A stretch of DNA of 64,000 bases, from positions 2,542,001 to 2,606,000 of the forward strand of contig NC_015172.1 of assembly GCF_000190635.1 (NCBI RefSeq), given 5' to 3'. The stretch comes from Syntrophobotulus glycolicus DSM 8271 (GTDB lineage: Bacteria; Bacillota; Desulfitobacteriia; Desulfitobacteriales; Syntrophobotulaceae). Under the pieces are notes generated by a model. That model was not told the origin of the DNA. It did not search any database and saw only the letters and a list, made by a program, of their open reading frames with translations. Shown piece after piece: positions 6,645 through 14,820 of the stretch; the first letter of the stretch is position 1, and each line of letters starts with the position of its first letter. A program made the position numbers and the translations under genes.

Positions 6645-7739
6645 TCATAGGTTTGCAATCAAATGAATGTCTTCAACATCAATTGATAAAGTTATCTCAT
6701 CATGAGCTCTGGCAGAAATTCTTTCCCATTCATTCCGGGACAGTACCGCATGCCAGCAACCGTTCCCTCTACAGGTCAACCCTACATAAGAGCTGTTAAT
6801 GATTACTTTCTCAATCAAAGCATTCCAGCTAATTTTCTTGGAATGGAAACAATCCTCCTTGGAAGATACCTGTATTTGCCCAGCCTGAAGCATAAGGAAC
6901 AATTCATCAGACATATTTTCCGGAAGCAGATCCTCTGCCAAAGGCCCTGCTGACCAGTTCAGCTCTACATTTTCAAACCAATATGTCCCCTGGATTTTTT
7001 TAATTTTACCGCTCACAATGTTTTTATTTTGCAGAAAATCAGCTACCCAAAGGGAGTTTGGTTTGTTAAATACTGTTAAAGGGCTTCCCTGCTGCAAAAT
7101 CTTCCCCTGATTCATAACAAGCACCTGGTCAGCCAGGTACATAGCATCTTTAAAATCATGGGTTACATGGATAATTCCCATACCTTCATTTTTATGGATA
7201 TCCTGCAGCAAAGAGCGCAGGGCGTCCCGTTTTTGAGGGTCTAAGGCCGATAACGGCTCATCAAGCAGAAGAACCGGAGGGCAGACAAGAATAGCTCTTG
7301 CCAGCGAAACCCGCTGCTTCTCGCCTCCGCTTAAGGTAAGGGGGAAGCAATCCAGCAGGTGAGTAATGCCCATAGCTTCAGCCAACATGGATACTCTTTT
7401 GAGAGTACCATGTTCCTTGTGTTTTCTTCGCGCTTTTGCTGCAAATAATATATTTTCCTTTACAGTCAAAAAAGGATAAAGCAAACTATCCTGATAGGCA
7501 AATCCAAAACCCCGCATTTCCGGAGGCCAGGCAGAAATCTCCTCTCCTTGCAGAAACACCTTCCCTGATTTGGCTTTGCGCAAACCAGCCAGAGTTTCCA
7601 GCATGATCGTTTTTCCGCATCCGGTAGGTCCCAGAATAACAAGATAGTCTTTGCTTTCTAAAGAAAAAGTTATGTCTTGGAGCTTAAATCCTCCAGCCTG
7701 AACATTAAGATTTGATACTTCAAACAGAGGTGCTCTCAT
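6645..7739 (-). CDS. modC: Molybdate/tungstate ABC transporter ATPase ModC
   Basis: 364 residues. Walker A GPTGCGKT (about residue 37), Q loop YQDSLLYPF, signature LSGGEKQR (about 138), Walker B LLLDEPLSALD, and switch His in THDF. A C-terminal domain of about 130 residues follows, as in ModC-type ATPases with a TOBE-like oxyanion-sensing domain. The start overlaps the modB stop by four bases. It powers uptake of the oxyanion bound by ModA. Confidence 0.88.
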   Translation of the reverse strand: MRAPLFEVSNLNVQAGGFKLQDITFSLESKDYLVILGPTGCGKTIMLETLAGLRKAKSGKVFLQGEEISAWPPEMRGFGFAYQDSLLYPFLTVKENILFAAKARRKHKEHGTLKRVSMLAEAMGITHLLDCFPLTLSGGEKQRVSLARAILVCPPVLLLDEPLSALDPQKRDALRSLLQDIHKNEGMGIIHVTHDFKDAMYLADQVLVMNQGKILQQGSPLTVFNKPNSLWVADFLQNKNIVSGKIKKIQGTYWFENVELNWSAGPLAEDLLPENMSDELFLMLQAGQIQVSSKEDCFHSKKISWNALIEKVIINSSYVGLTCRGNGCWHAVLSRNEWERISARAHDEITLSIDVEDIHLIANL

Positions 7740-8575
7740 ACCTTTTCCTCATTGTGTACAGCTATTTTTACAACAACTAAAAGAAGTGAAGCCAGGGAGA
7801 GCATAACAATAGCCGTTGATATGGCAAATTTTATCTCACCAATTGACATGTTTAAAAAGATAGCTACTGAGAGTGTTTCAGTCTTCATCCGCGTAATTCC
7901 TGCTAACATTGCCGTTGCACCAAATTCTCCGAGCGATCTTGCCCACGCCATCATTATCCCGCCAATAATACCCCCTTTAGCCAAAGGCAGGGATACTTTT
8001 AAAAAAACCTGAGCGGGTGAAAAACCTAAGGTCCTTGCTACATTTTCCATCCGCCTGTCTACTCCGTTGAATGCCTGCATAAAACTTTTGATGGCATAAG
8101 GAGCAGCAATAAACCATTGAGCGACTACTACCCCTAACGGAGTAAAAACAATATTGATTCCGGCCTTAGCTAACCTTTCTCCCAATACCGGGCCAAAACA
8201 AATAAGCAGCGCAATTCCGCTGACCAGCGGCGGCAGCACAATTGGAATGTCAACTAAGGTGTCAAATACAGCCCTGCCCGGAAAATTAAAGCGGGACAGA
8301 ACATAGCCGCAGGGCAAGGCTGTCAGTACCGCAAAAAAGGCAGCTGTCAAAGAAGTCCATAGGGTAAACTTGATCGCAAAATGGAATTCCGGCTGTTTAA
8401 CGACATTGACGATAGTTGCAAAATCACTATAAGTGCATAACCCAATGATAATAATTAGGAAGAATAAGCTTGTCAGTATAAAAGTCAGCCAAAATGACCC
8501 CAAAAATACATGTTTTTTCGCAGCCTTAAGCCATTTTAATTTTAAAGCCATATTTCTCAAAGACTTCCGGGCCAT
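7736..8575 (-). CDS. modB: Molybdate/tungstate ABC transporter permease ModB
   Basis: Up to 279 residues with about six membrane helices. The EAA loop that contacts the ATPase is VARTLGFSPAQVFLKVSLPLAKGG (here given by position, about residues 178-201). It overlaps the end of modA by 50 bases if started at 8575 (AGGA only three bases upstream) or by 26 at the ATG at 8551; both sites are weak and the start is uncertain. Translational coupling to modA is likely. Confidence 0.87.
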   Translation of the reverse strand: MARKSLRNMALKLKWLKAAKKHVFLGSFWLTFILTSLFFLIIIIGLCTYSDFATIVNVVKQPEFHFAIKFTLWTSLTAAFFAVLTALPCGYVLSRFNFPGRAVFDTLVDIPIVLPPLVSGIALLICFGPVLGERLAKAGINIVFTPLGVVVAQWFIAAPYAIKSFMQAFNGVDRRMENVARTLGFSPAQVFLKVSLPLAKGGIIGGIMMAWARSLGEFGATAMLAGITRMKTETLSVAIFLNMSIGEIKFAISTAIVMLSLASLLLVVVKIAVHNEEKV

Positions 8576-9311
8576 TTTCCTGAAGATATTTCAGAAAATC
8601 ATTTGCTAAGTCTTTATTGGTCGTATAGACCAAGGAAGCAACAGGAACCTGGTCAATTGCATTTACTTTGGGGTCAATTTCAATAATATCAATTCTATCT
8701 TTATCTTTTTGGGTATTGCTAAATTCAACAATTCCAGCATTGCCTTGTCCCATCTCAATAGCAGCTAATACTTTTGCCGGACTTTCTACTACAGCAATAA
8801 TATTTTTCTCAATTTCTTTGGTTTTACCAATCTTATTAAAGACTATATAAGCGGACTTTCCTATGGCGGTTGCATCCTTATCCGGAATAATCAGTTTAAC
8901 ATTCTGTTTAGCCAAATCCTCTACAGAAGATATCTGGGCTGGGTTTCCTTTGGGAGTAATAATCACTGGAGTGGTATATGCAATCGGACCGGCTACCTGA
9001 TCAATTAATCCTTTCTGTTTACCCTGATCAATTGCAGCCATTCCGCCCGGTATGTAAATATCGCCTTTTTTAGTTGTCTCAATCTGATTTAGCAAGGTTC
9101 CCGAGTTGTTGAAATTGAGCTCAACTTTCACTCCAGTTTTTTGCTCATACGATGAAGCAAGTTCACTGATCGGATCTTTAAGATTAGCTCCGACATAGGC
9201 AGTCAATGTTTTCGCCTGAGCAGAGGTTTGGATATTCTGCTCCTTGCTGCAGCCTAAAATGCCAATACAGAATACTATTATTAATATAAATCCACCAATT
9301 TTCTTTAACAT
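8526..9311 (-). CDS. modA: Molybdate/tungstate-binding lipoprotein ModA
   Basis: 261 residues. Signal peptide with lipobox GILGC (Cys 21), so a membrane-anchored lipoprotein. Mature protein starts with the oxyanion-binding fold: LTAYVGANLKDPISELASSY, NNSGTLLNQIETTKKGDIYI and later GKSAYIVFNK. Belongs to the ModA group; tungstate versus molybdate cannot be decided from sequence. GGAGG is nine bases before the start. First gene of modABC-DUF364. Confidence 0.88.
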   Translation of the reverse strand: MLKKIGGFILIIVFCIGILGCSKEQNIQTSAQAKTLTAYVGANLKDPISELASSYEQKTGVKVELNFNNSGTLLNQIETTKKGDIYIPGGMAAIDQGKQKGLIDQVAGPIAYTTPVIITPKGNPAQISSVEDLAKQNVKLIIPDKDATAIGKSAYIVFNKIGKTKEIEKNIIAVVESPAKVLAAIEMGQGNAGIVEFSNTQKDKDRIDIIEIDPKVNAIDQVPVASLVYTTNKDLANDFLKYLQENGPEVFEKYGFKIKMA

Positions 9312-9348
9312 CCCTTAGATCCTCCTATTATATTTATATATAAATTAA

Positions 9349-9385
9349 AATGGCGAAGCATTGTATTAATACAAGCCTCGCCATT
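9349..9385 (-). promoter_or_regulatory. Long hairpin in the modA leader
   Basis: AATGGCGA and TCGCCATT pair fully, and the inner part is the palindrome TTGTATTAATACAA with one bulge. It ends 38 bases before the modA ATG. On the plus strand it is followed by GAGTTTTTT, so it could also be a terminator in that direction. It may be a leader control element; it does not match a molybdenum-cofactor RNA that I can recognise. Confidence 0.5.
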
Positions 9386-9401
9386 GAGTTTTTTAAATGA
9401 C

Positions 9402-9458
9402 ACACATTATAACATGATAAAACTTAATAAAACGCAAAATATTTATTATGTTATGTGT
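9402..9458 (-). promoter_or_regulatory. modA promoter region with imperfect dyad
   Basis: A perfect minus-strand -10 TATAAT (9406-9411) lies in one arm of an imperfect inverted repeat: ACACATTATAACATGATAAA (9402-9421) against TTTATTATGTTATGTGT (9442-9458), with a three-base insertion in the first arm. No clear -35 is seen at 17 bases. A candidate repressor site for the mod operon. The rest of the gap 9459-9697 is AT-rich and shows nothing I can name. Confidence 0.45.
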
Positions 9459-9697
9459 ACTTATGTATGGTATATATTATACGCAATTTTTAAACAAAAT
9501 CAATAATGTTGCCTTACATACATTTATTGTAATAGCATATTTTAGTTCTAATGTTAAATGATCTTTACGTATTGCTTTTCAGGGGTACTTAAGAGTAATT
9601 TATTTTTGAAGATATTTTCAAAAATACGTTGGCGTCAGAATTCTTATTATGGCAATTTAGTGAATAGACGATTACCTTAAATTTTGATAGCTTATGT

Positions 9698-9725
9698 AAA
9701 AAAAATCAGGAAAATCAATTCCTGA
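9698..9725 (-). terminator. Terminator of the DUF134 gene
   Basis: Stem TCAGGAA/TTCCTGA (9706-9725) followed on the minus strand by eight T (9698-9705), about 75 bases after the DUF134 stop. A textbook intrinsic terminator. Confidence 0.85.
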
Positions 9726-9800
9726 ATTTACAATTTTTATTTATATCAGCTAATACTGTCTGCTTATGGCTTAATGCCACAATAAGCACGGTCTTATCTT

Positions 9801-10187
9801 CTAATCATCAGTGATTTGTCTGGTATTATCATTATTAAAATTATCGCACCGGTGTTTACGGCACCCTCCGCAAGCGCATGTTTTTTCAATCCCATTGCAA
9901 AGTTCGTAATCACCCCCCTCAATTCTCAGAAATTTACCGTTAACTAATGATTCGGCAAGTTTTTTTCGGGCATCATTATAAGTGCGCTGGACTGTTGTTC
10001 TTGCAATATGCATTTGCTCAGCACACTCTTCTTGGGTAAATTCCTGTAAGTCAATTAGTCGTATAGATTCATACTCATCTACCGACATAATAACAAAATC
10101 CGACTGATTAAATCCAGCATCAAGCGGTCCAAAAAGATTACTCCCGGGCAAGCAGCATACTCGTCTACCTTTTCTCGGTCTTGGCAT
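9801..10187 (-). CDS. DUF134 family DNA-binding regulator
   Basis: 128 residues. N-terminal [20 protein letters not shown] is the DUF134 signature. A sigma-70 region 4-like helix-turn-helix follows ([20 protein letters not shown] and [20 protein letters not shown], about residues 44-85). The C-terminus has [11 protein letters not shown], which could bind metal or a cluster. AAGGAGT precedes the start. Its promoter sits in the same inverted repeat that encloses the MinD/Mrp operon promoter, so the protein probably controls itself and that operon. Ligand unknown. Confidence 0.85.
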   Translation of the reverse strand: MPRPRKGRRVCCLPGSNLFGPLDAGFNQSDFVIMSVDEYESIRLIDLQEFTQEECAEQMHIARTTVQRTYNDARKKLAESLVNGKFLRIEGGDYELCNGIEKTCACGGCRKHRCDNFNNDNTRQITDD

Positions 10188-10279
10188 ATTTTACTCCTTT
10201 TAAAAGAAATTAGCAGGAGCATATTTGTAATACAATTTACGTTATTATTGCTGCGACCTGCCAACATATTAATAATTTT

Positions 10280-10341
10280 AGTTATCAACATATGCTCTTT
10301 ATGCATTATAATAAATTTGCGAACGACATATGTCAACAACT
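10280..10341 (-). promoter_or_regulatory. Promoter enclosed by inverted repeat (putative DUF134 operator)
   Basis: Arms AGTTATCAACATATG (10280-10294) and CATATGTCAACAACT (10327-10341) match at 13 of 15 positions and are 32 bases apart. Minus-strand -35 TTGACA lies in the outer arm; TATTAT is a fitting -10 at 17 bases. The inner CATAAAGAGCATATG is nearly the same as CATAAAGGGCATATG at 5593-5655. Confidence 0.78.
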
Positions 10342-10489
10342 CAATTATAAGGAATTAAAATATGAGGGTATATAGGTTGAAAGACTTTATATTCTCAACG
10401 GGATGAGAAAGGCATAACAAAAAGAGCTCCAAAACAGCTGTTTTGAAAAGTGAATATAAGTGAATCGTTATGTGCTGGCGGGAAGATAA

Positions 10490-10650
10490 CTTGTTATACT
10501 GAATTAACCATTTCCGCAGAGCCAGCAAATCTACGGTAAAAGTGGAAAACTTTTTGGTTTGGTACTCGGTAGTTCCTGCTTCGCTTGGTGGAGCCAATGG
10601 TCGCTATGATAAACTTCTTGTGAACATTATTGACGACAATAACATGTCAA
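10490..10650 (-). pseudogene. IS110-family transposase, N-terminal remnant
   Basis: In one minus-strand frame: VVNNVHKKFIIATIG (the IS110 start, VVGIDVHKKFIVATIG in intact members). A frameshift later: EYQTKKFSTFTVDLLALRKW, which is the next IS110 segment (FSTxTxDLLALRDWL). The following VAMESTGVYW motif and the rest are missing. No ends were seen. It shows an old insertion between the DUF134 gene and the ABC operon. Confidence 0.65.
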
Positions 10651-10699
10651 ACAATAAGCATCACTATAGATAATGATATTTTTTTGTTTTCAAAATATA

Positions 10700-10728
10700 T
10701 TGCATGGATTTAAAAAATCGGTTACAAT
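10700..10728 (+). promoter_or_regulatory. Promoter of the NMT1-type ABC operon leader
   Basis: TTGCAT (10700-10705), 17-base spacer, TACAAT (10723-10728). It lies about 50 bases before a strong terminator-like hairpin, and 375 bases before the first gene of the operon. Confidence 0.6.
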
Positions 10729-10778
10729 GTCGTTAGCTTAATAAAATTTGAAATATTGATTTCAACGCTGGCAACGGT

Positions 10779-10838
10779 GCCTTAAATTATAAGTATTTTA
10801 TAAAATATTTATAATTTAAGGCATTTTTTGTTTTTGTT
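10779..10838 (+). terminator. Strong leader terminator (possible attenuator)
   Basis: GCCTTAAATTATAA (10779-10792) pairs perfectly with TTATAATTTAAGGC (10809-10822), then ATTTTTTGTTTTTG. No plus-strand gene lies upstream, so this ends a leader RNA of about 100 bases. Before it are TTGAAAT-ATTG-ATTTCAA and the small hairpin GGCA-ACGG-TGCC, whose 3' arm overlaps the terminator stem. That is the usual layout of a riboswitch or attenuator. Confidence 0.7.
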
Positions 10839-10850
10839 GAATGATTATAA

Positions 10851-10900
10851 GACAAAGAAGTCTTCCGGATCGCTGACGTCAGCGGCAAAGAAGATTTTTT
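10851..10900 (+). terminator. Second terminator-like hairpin in the leader
   Basis: TCTTC/GAAGA enclose the perfect palindrome CGCTGACGTCAGCG (10871-10884), followed by six T (10895-10900). Pairing between TCTTC and GAAGA is interrupted, so it is weaker than the first. From here to the SBP gene at 11103 the sequence is AT-rich with no convincing gene. Confidence 0.5.
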
Positions 10901-11102
10901 GTGTTATATTAGGCGCCATCAATATTTTAAAAAAGAATCCAACATCAACAAATGACAACATCGCATTTTATTTTTTTAATTGTAAATGTCATGATGTCCG
11001 TACAAAGCAAAATGTCTCAAAAGTTAGTAAAAAATGAAAAGGCTCAAAATCAGTGGATTCTTCAGTTCTGTTTTTTAAGCAAAATGAAAGGAACGATGAT
11101 AA

Positions 11103-12113
11103 ATGAAAAAAATAATAATTGGATTACTCTTATCGATGTTAATACTCTCCGCTGTTGCCACAGGGTGTGCTAAAAAAGAGACTCCGGAGAACAGCGCCGG
11201 ACAAACAGTAAACTTACCGGCGCCGAAAGTGGTCAAATTTGGCGTTCAACCTTCTTTACAACCGCCTCATATTGCAAATATGAAAGGTTTTTTTACGGAA
11301 ATTGAAACAAAATATAACACAAAGTTTGAGCTTATCTCTTTTGCATCCGGCGGCCCTGAGAACAATGCCCTGGCAGCGAATGAAATCAGCTGGGCCCAAT
11401 ACGGGATGGCGCCTGCGATTGTTGGAATGGAAAAAGCAGGCGGGATGCTGGTGGCAATAGATATATTGGAACAAACCGCGATTATCTCAGATAAAAGCAT
11501 CAATACAGTAGCCGATTTGAAAGGAAAAACAGTCGCGTTCCCTGGTAAAGGCTCTCAGCAATATCCGCTTATGCTAAAGGCCTTAGAAGGTGCAGGCTTA
11601 AAAGAAGATGATGTTGTCCTTTTAAAGATGGATGCTTCCAATATGTCTACAGCTTTAGAAAAAGGTGAAATATCGGCATACATTGCCTGGGATCCTCATA
11701 CCACAAAAGCGATAAGCTCGGGGGCGGGAAAGATATTGGTAAAGGCCGAAGAAGTTATGCCGTTGAAAGAAGGCCATTATTTAGGTGAAGGGGTCGTTGT
11801 AAGAAAAGATTTCGCAGATGAATATCCGGATTTAACAGAAGATATCGTCAAAGCGATAATGAAGGCAAATGACTATATTGTTGACAATTTATCAGAAACA
11901 CCGGCTTTGTGGAGCAAAGCGATCGGTTTGGATGAGTCCATTATAAAATTATCCTTAGACAATAACATGTCTGTCTTTGTAAAGGATATTTCTCCTGATT
12001 TGGAGGCATTAAATCCATATGTAAAATTGTTGAATGAGTATGGTATTACACAGATATCAGATGTCGACAAATTTTTGGATGAGCACGTGATATTGGATTA
12101 TACCAAAAAGTAA
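11103..12113 (+). CDS. NMT1/THI5-like ABC transporter substrate-binding lipoprotein
   Basis: 336 residues. Signal peptide with lipobox SAVATGC (Cys 22). The mature part is a periplasmic-binding type II fold of the SsuA/NrtA/NMT1 group: VKFGVQPSLQPPHIANMKGF near the N-terminus, a middle segment GKTVAFPGKGSQQYPLML, and YIAWDPHTTKAI. Such proteins bind small anionic or amino compounds (nitrate, sulfonates, pyrimidines, bicarbonate). The substrate here is not clear. First gene of a plus-strand operon with ATPase, asparaginase and permease. Confidence 0.85.
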   Translation: MKKIIIGLLLSMLILSAVATGCAKKETPENSAGQTVNLPAPKVVKFGVQPSLQPPHIANMKGFFTEIETKYNTKFELISFASGGPENNALAANEISWAQYGMAPAIVGMEKAGGMLVAIDILEQTAIISDKSINTVADLKGKTVAFPGKGSQQYPLMLKALEGAGLKEDDVVLLKMDASNMSTALEKGEISAYIAWDPHTTKAISSGAGKILVKAEEVMPLKEGHYLGEGVVVRKDFADEYPDLTEDIVKAIMKANDYIVDNLSETPALWSKAIGLDESIIKLSLDNNMSVFVKDISPDLEALNPYVKLLNEYGITQISDVDKFLDEHVILDYTKK

Positions 12114-12160
12114 AAAAGCGGAACTTTCCTATACGATAAGAATGATGATATCAACCATAT

Positions 12161-12192
12161 AGAAATTGAATAGAGCATTCTGTTCAATTTCT
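12161..12192 (+). promoter_or_regulatory. Hairpin between binding-protein and ATPase genes
   Basis: AGAAATTGAA (12161-12170) and TTCAATTTCT (12183-12192) pair fully. No real T run follows. Hairpins in this place often protect the 3' end of the binding-protein message and lower transcription into the rest of the operon. Confidence 0.45.
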
Positions 12193-12227
12193 TCTTATAC
12201 AATATAAATTGGCTAGGGGGAAAAATC

Positions 12228-13016
12228 GTGGATCTAATTGAAATCAAAGACCTTTCTTTAAACTATCAAACGGATGGAGGAGCCTCGTTCCTTGCGTTGG
12301 ATCAGATCAATCTCAATGTGAGCCAGGGAGAGTTCATTTGCCTGCTTGGTCCTTCCGGCTGTGGAAAAAGTACGTTATTGTATACTCTTGCGCGGCAACT
12401 GAAGCCATCCTCCGGAAGCATTAAATTTAATGGAGAGAATTTAGCAAATGTGAGGGATTTTGCCAGAAATGTATCCATTGTTTTTCAGGAGCATGCGCTG
12501 TTTCCCTGGCTGACAGTAAAAGAAAATATAGAATTTCCGCTGACCTCAAGGAGCTTATTAAAAGCGCAAATTCATCATACCAGTGACTATTACATGAAGA
12601 TGGTGGAACTGGAAGAATGGAAGGATAAAAAGCCCCGTCAGCTTTCCGGAGGGATGAAGCAGCGGGTGGGTATTGCAAGGGCCTTGGCGATGGAAACGAA
12701 TCTGATCCTGATGGATGAACCTTTTGGCGCCCTTGATGCTCAGACAAGGTCAATGCTGCAGGAAGAATTGGTTTCTATCTGGAAGAAGGCAAGTAAGACC
12801 ATTGTTTTTGTTACTCATGACATCACGGAAGCAATATACCTTGCAGACCGGATTGTTGTGATGGACGCCAATCCCGGGCGTATTAAAGCTGTACTGCCGG
12901 TATCCTCAAAAAGGCCCAGAGATACCTCTTCCGATGAATTTAGAATGCTTGAAAATCAAATCAAAGCGATGTTAAAGAAGGATACAAATCTCGTTGATAA
13001 GGAAGAAAAGATATGA
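12228..13016 (+). CDS. ABC transporter ATPase, SsuB/TauB/NrtD type
   Basis: 262 residues from a GTG at 12228, with AGGGGGA eight bases upstream. Walker A GPSGCGKST (about residue 43), Q loop VFQEHALFPWLTVKENIEFP, signature LSGGMKQRVGIARAL, Walker B LILMDEPFGALD and switch THDITEAIYLADRI. The C-terminal RPRDTSSDEF is typical of the nitrate/sulfonate/taurine group. It is the motor for the permease at 14017-14796. Overlaps the asparaginase start by four bases. Confidence 0.9.
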   Translation: MDLIEIKDLSLNYQTDGGASFLALDQINLNVSQGEFICLLGPSGCGKSTLLYTLARQLKPSSGSIKFNGENLANVRDFARNVSIVFQEHALFPWLTVKENIEFPLTSRSLLKAQIHHTSDYYMKMVELEEWKDKKPRQLSGGMKQRVGIARALAMETNLILMDEPFGALDAQTRSMLQEELVSIWKKASKTIVFVTHDITEAIYLADRIVVMDANPGRIKAVLPVSSKRPRDTSSDEFRMLENQIKAMLKKDTNLVDKEEKI

Positions 13017-13993
13017 TGAAAAAAATTGTTTTCATTACCACAGGCGGAACCATTTCAATGAAATATGCCCACGAATCAGGTGGCGTTGTTCCTTCTTTAT
13101 TCGGAAAACAATTGCTGGATTCAATCCGGTTCGAGAACAAGGAAGACTTGGCAATAGAAGTCAACGACTTTTGTCATGTGGGGGGTGGCGAGCTTACGCC
13201 GTCCATATATCTTGAACTGTCAAATTTGATTAAGCGGTATCTGGCAAGAGAAGACAAACCGGACGGGTTTGTGATCTCCCAGGGGACCGATACAATGGAA
13301 GAAACATCCTTTCTACTTGATCTCTTGCTTGATATTCCGGAGCCCGTCGTGATAACCGGCTCTATGCGAAACGCATCGGAAATGAGTTATGACGGAACAG
13401 TTAACCTCTATCATTCCATTCAGGTTGCCGGGAGTGCAAAGGCAATGAATAAGGGGGTAATGGTGTGTATGAACAATAATATTTATGCCGCCATGGATGT
13501 CCAAAAGACTCATGCCTTTAATGTTGCCAGCATCGCGGCGCCGGGGAGAGGTCCCATAGGCAGCATATTGGGCGACAGAATGATATTTTATTATCAGCCT
13601 CTCTTGAGACAGCATTGTGAACCGGAGCACCTGAATCATAACGTTTTTATTGTTAAGACCGGCATTGGGGAGCTTCCTTTACCGTCAGTATTGCCTGATT
13701 ACGACGGCTTTGTCATAGAAGGAACGGGATTAGGCAATGGCCAGGCCTGGATGGAGCCCTGGATCAAGGAACAGCTTGCACAGAAAAAACCGGTAATTAT
13801 CACAACGCGCTGTGCTGAGGGTTGGGTTGACTCAATGTATGCATACCCTGGTTCAATCGGCAGGCTTTTAGAGGCCGGAGTGATTCCAGGCCATGGAGTG
13901 AATGGAGTAAAAGCCAGAATAAAGCTCATTGCAGCGCTGGGGAGCAAGATGACCAATAAAGAGATTAAAAGTTTTTTCGAATGGGATCTTTAA
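13013..13993 (+). CDS. L-asparaginase/glutaminase-family amidohydrolase
   Basis: 326 residues. N-terminal nucleophile motif TTGGTIS (about residues 9-15), the second Thr-Asp motif SQGTDTMEET (about 89-98), and the Lys motif DVQKTHAF (about 162-169). These supply all known catalytic residues of the type II asparaginase family. There is no signal peptide, so it is cytoplasmic. It lies inside an ABC transporter operon, overlapping the ATPase by four bases, with the permease right after. This suggests it cleaves an amide in the imported compound; the substrate need not be asparagine. Confidence 0.88.
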   Translation: MMKKIVFITTGGTISMKYAHESGGVVPSLFGKQLLDSIRFENKEDLAIEVNDFCHVGGGELTPSIYLELSNLIKRYLAREDKPDGFVISQGTDTMEETSFLLDLLLDIPEPVVITGSMRNASEMSYDGTVNLYHSIQVAGSAKAMNKGVMVCMNNNIYAAMDVQKTHAFNVASIAAPGRGPIGSILGDRMIFYYQPLLRQHCEPEHLNHNVFIVKTGIGELPLPSVLPDYDGFVIEGTGLGNGQAWMEPWIKEQLAQKKPVIITTRCAEGWVDSMYAYPGSIGRLLEAGVIPGHGVNGVKARIKLIAALGSKMTNKEIKSFFEWDL

Positions 13994-14016
13994 ACTATAG
14001 TGAAGAGGTGCGGAGA

Positions 14017-14796
14017 ATGAAAAAAGATTTATCGTTAGTCAATAAAACCTTTCGTTCAATTCAAAAAATTATCCCTTTTATCCTTGCAATAGCATTCATT
14101 TTTATTGTTTGGCAGATTGGTGCGATGATATCGAATAATGCAACATTGCTTCCCGGGCCTACAGTTGTCATGAAAACGTTTCTTGAATTTATCGTATCCG
14201 GTGAAGCGATAGAGCATACGGTAGCGAGCCTTTTGAGAATTGTTCTTGCATGGGTCTTATCTGCTTTTATTGCGATTCCTATTGGGGTTATTATGGGCCG
14301 GATAGCCCTGTTAGAAAAATTGCTGCATCCTGTTATTGAATTAATTAGGCCCATTTCACCGCTGGCGTGGATTCCGTTAGCTGTTTTGTGGTTTGGTATC
14401 GGACTGAGCGGCAAGGTTTTTGTGATCGTGATTGCCAGTTTATTTCCGATTTTATTGAATACGATTTCGGGAATTAAGGGGGTTAATCCCATTTTATTAA
14501 AGGCCGGTCAGTCCTTTGGATTTTCACAATTGAGAATTACAACACGTATCTGCTTGCCTGCGGCGATGCCAACCATTGTAACAGGATTAAGAATTTCTTT
14601 CGGAAGTGCGTGGATGGCGATTATCGCTGCTGAAATGGTTGCTTCAAGGTCAGGATTGGGTTATATGATTAATGACGGGATGGAAATTCTTCGACCGGAT
14701 ATTGTTATTATGGGAATGGTCATTATCGGTGTGGTTGGTTTTTTGTTTGATGCGGTATTCAGGCATATAGAAAAGTTAATGGGATACAGCCTTTAA
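14017..14796 (+). CDS. ABC transporter permease, SsuC/TauC type
   Basis: 259 residues from the ATG at 14017, six bases after GAGGTG; the upstream ATG at 13981 would overlap the asparaginase and lacks a site. About six membrane helices of the BPD_transp_1 fold. Features: LPGPTVVMKTF, RPISPLAWIPLAVLWFGIG, and the EAA loop in AGQSFGFSQLRITTRICLPA. Partner of the ATPase at 12228 and the binding protein at 11103. Confidence 0.88.
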   Translation: MKKDLSLVNKTFRSIQKIIPFILAIAFIFIVWQIGAMISNNATLLPGPTVVMKTFLEFIVSGEAIEHTVASLLRIVLAWVLSAFIAIPIGVIMGRIALLEKLLHPVIELIRPISPLAWIPLAVLWFGIGLSGKVFVIVIASLFPILLNTISGIKGVNPILLKAGQSFGFSQLRITTRICLPAAMPTIVTGLRISFGSAWMAIIAAEMVASRSGLGYMINDGMEILRPDIVIMGMVIIGVVGFLFDAVFRHIEKLMGYSL

Positions 14797-14820
14797 TAAA
14801 ATGAAAGTGGGAACACGAGA

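Noticed and set aside
9349-9385. Molybdenum-cofactor riboswitch before modA
   Set aside because: Only a simple hairpin is visible; none of the conserved multi-stem core could be found.
10355-10597. 80-codon minus-strand open frame as a gene
   Set aside because: Its N-terminal part is the frame-shifted middle of an IS110 transposase remnant; the rest has no family look and no ribosome site.
10735-10790. Known riboswitch class (SAM-I or guanidine-II) in the ABC leader
   Set aside because: GGCAACGGTGCC resembles parts of both, but the other conserved segments of each class are missing.
10828-11037. 69-codon plus-strand open frame before the ABC operon
   Set aside because: It runs through the second leader hairpin; AT-rich, no ribosome site, no family resemblance.
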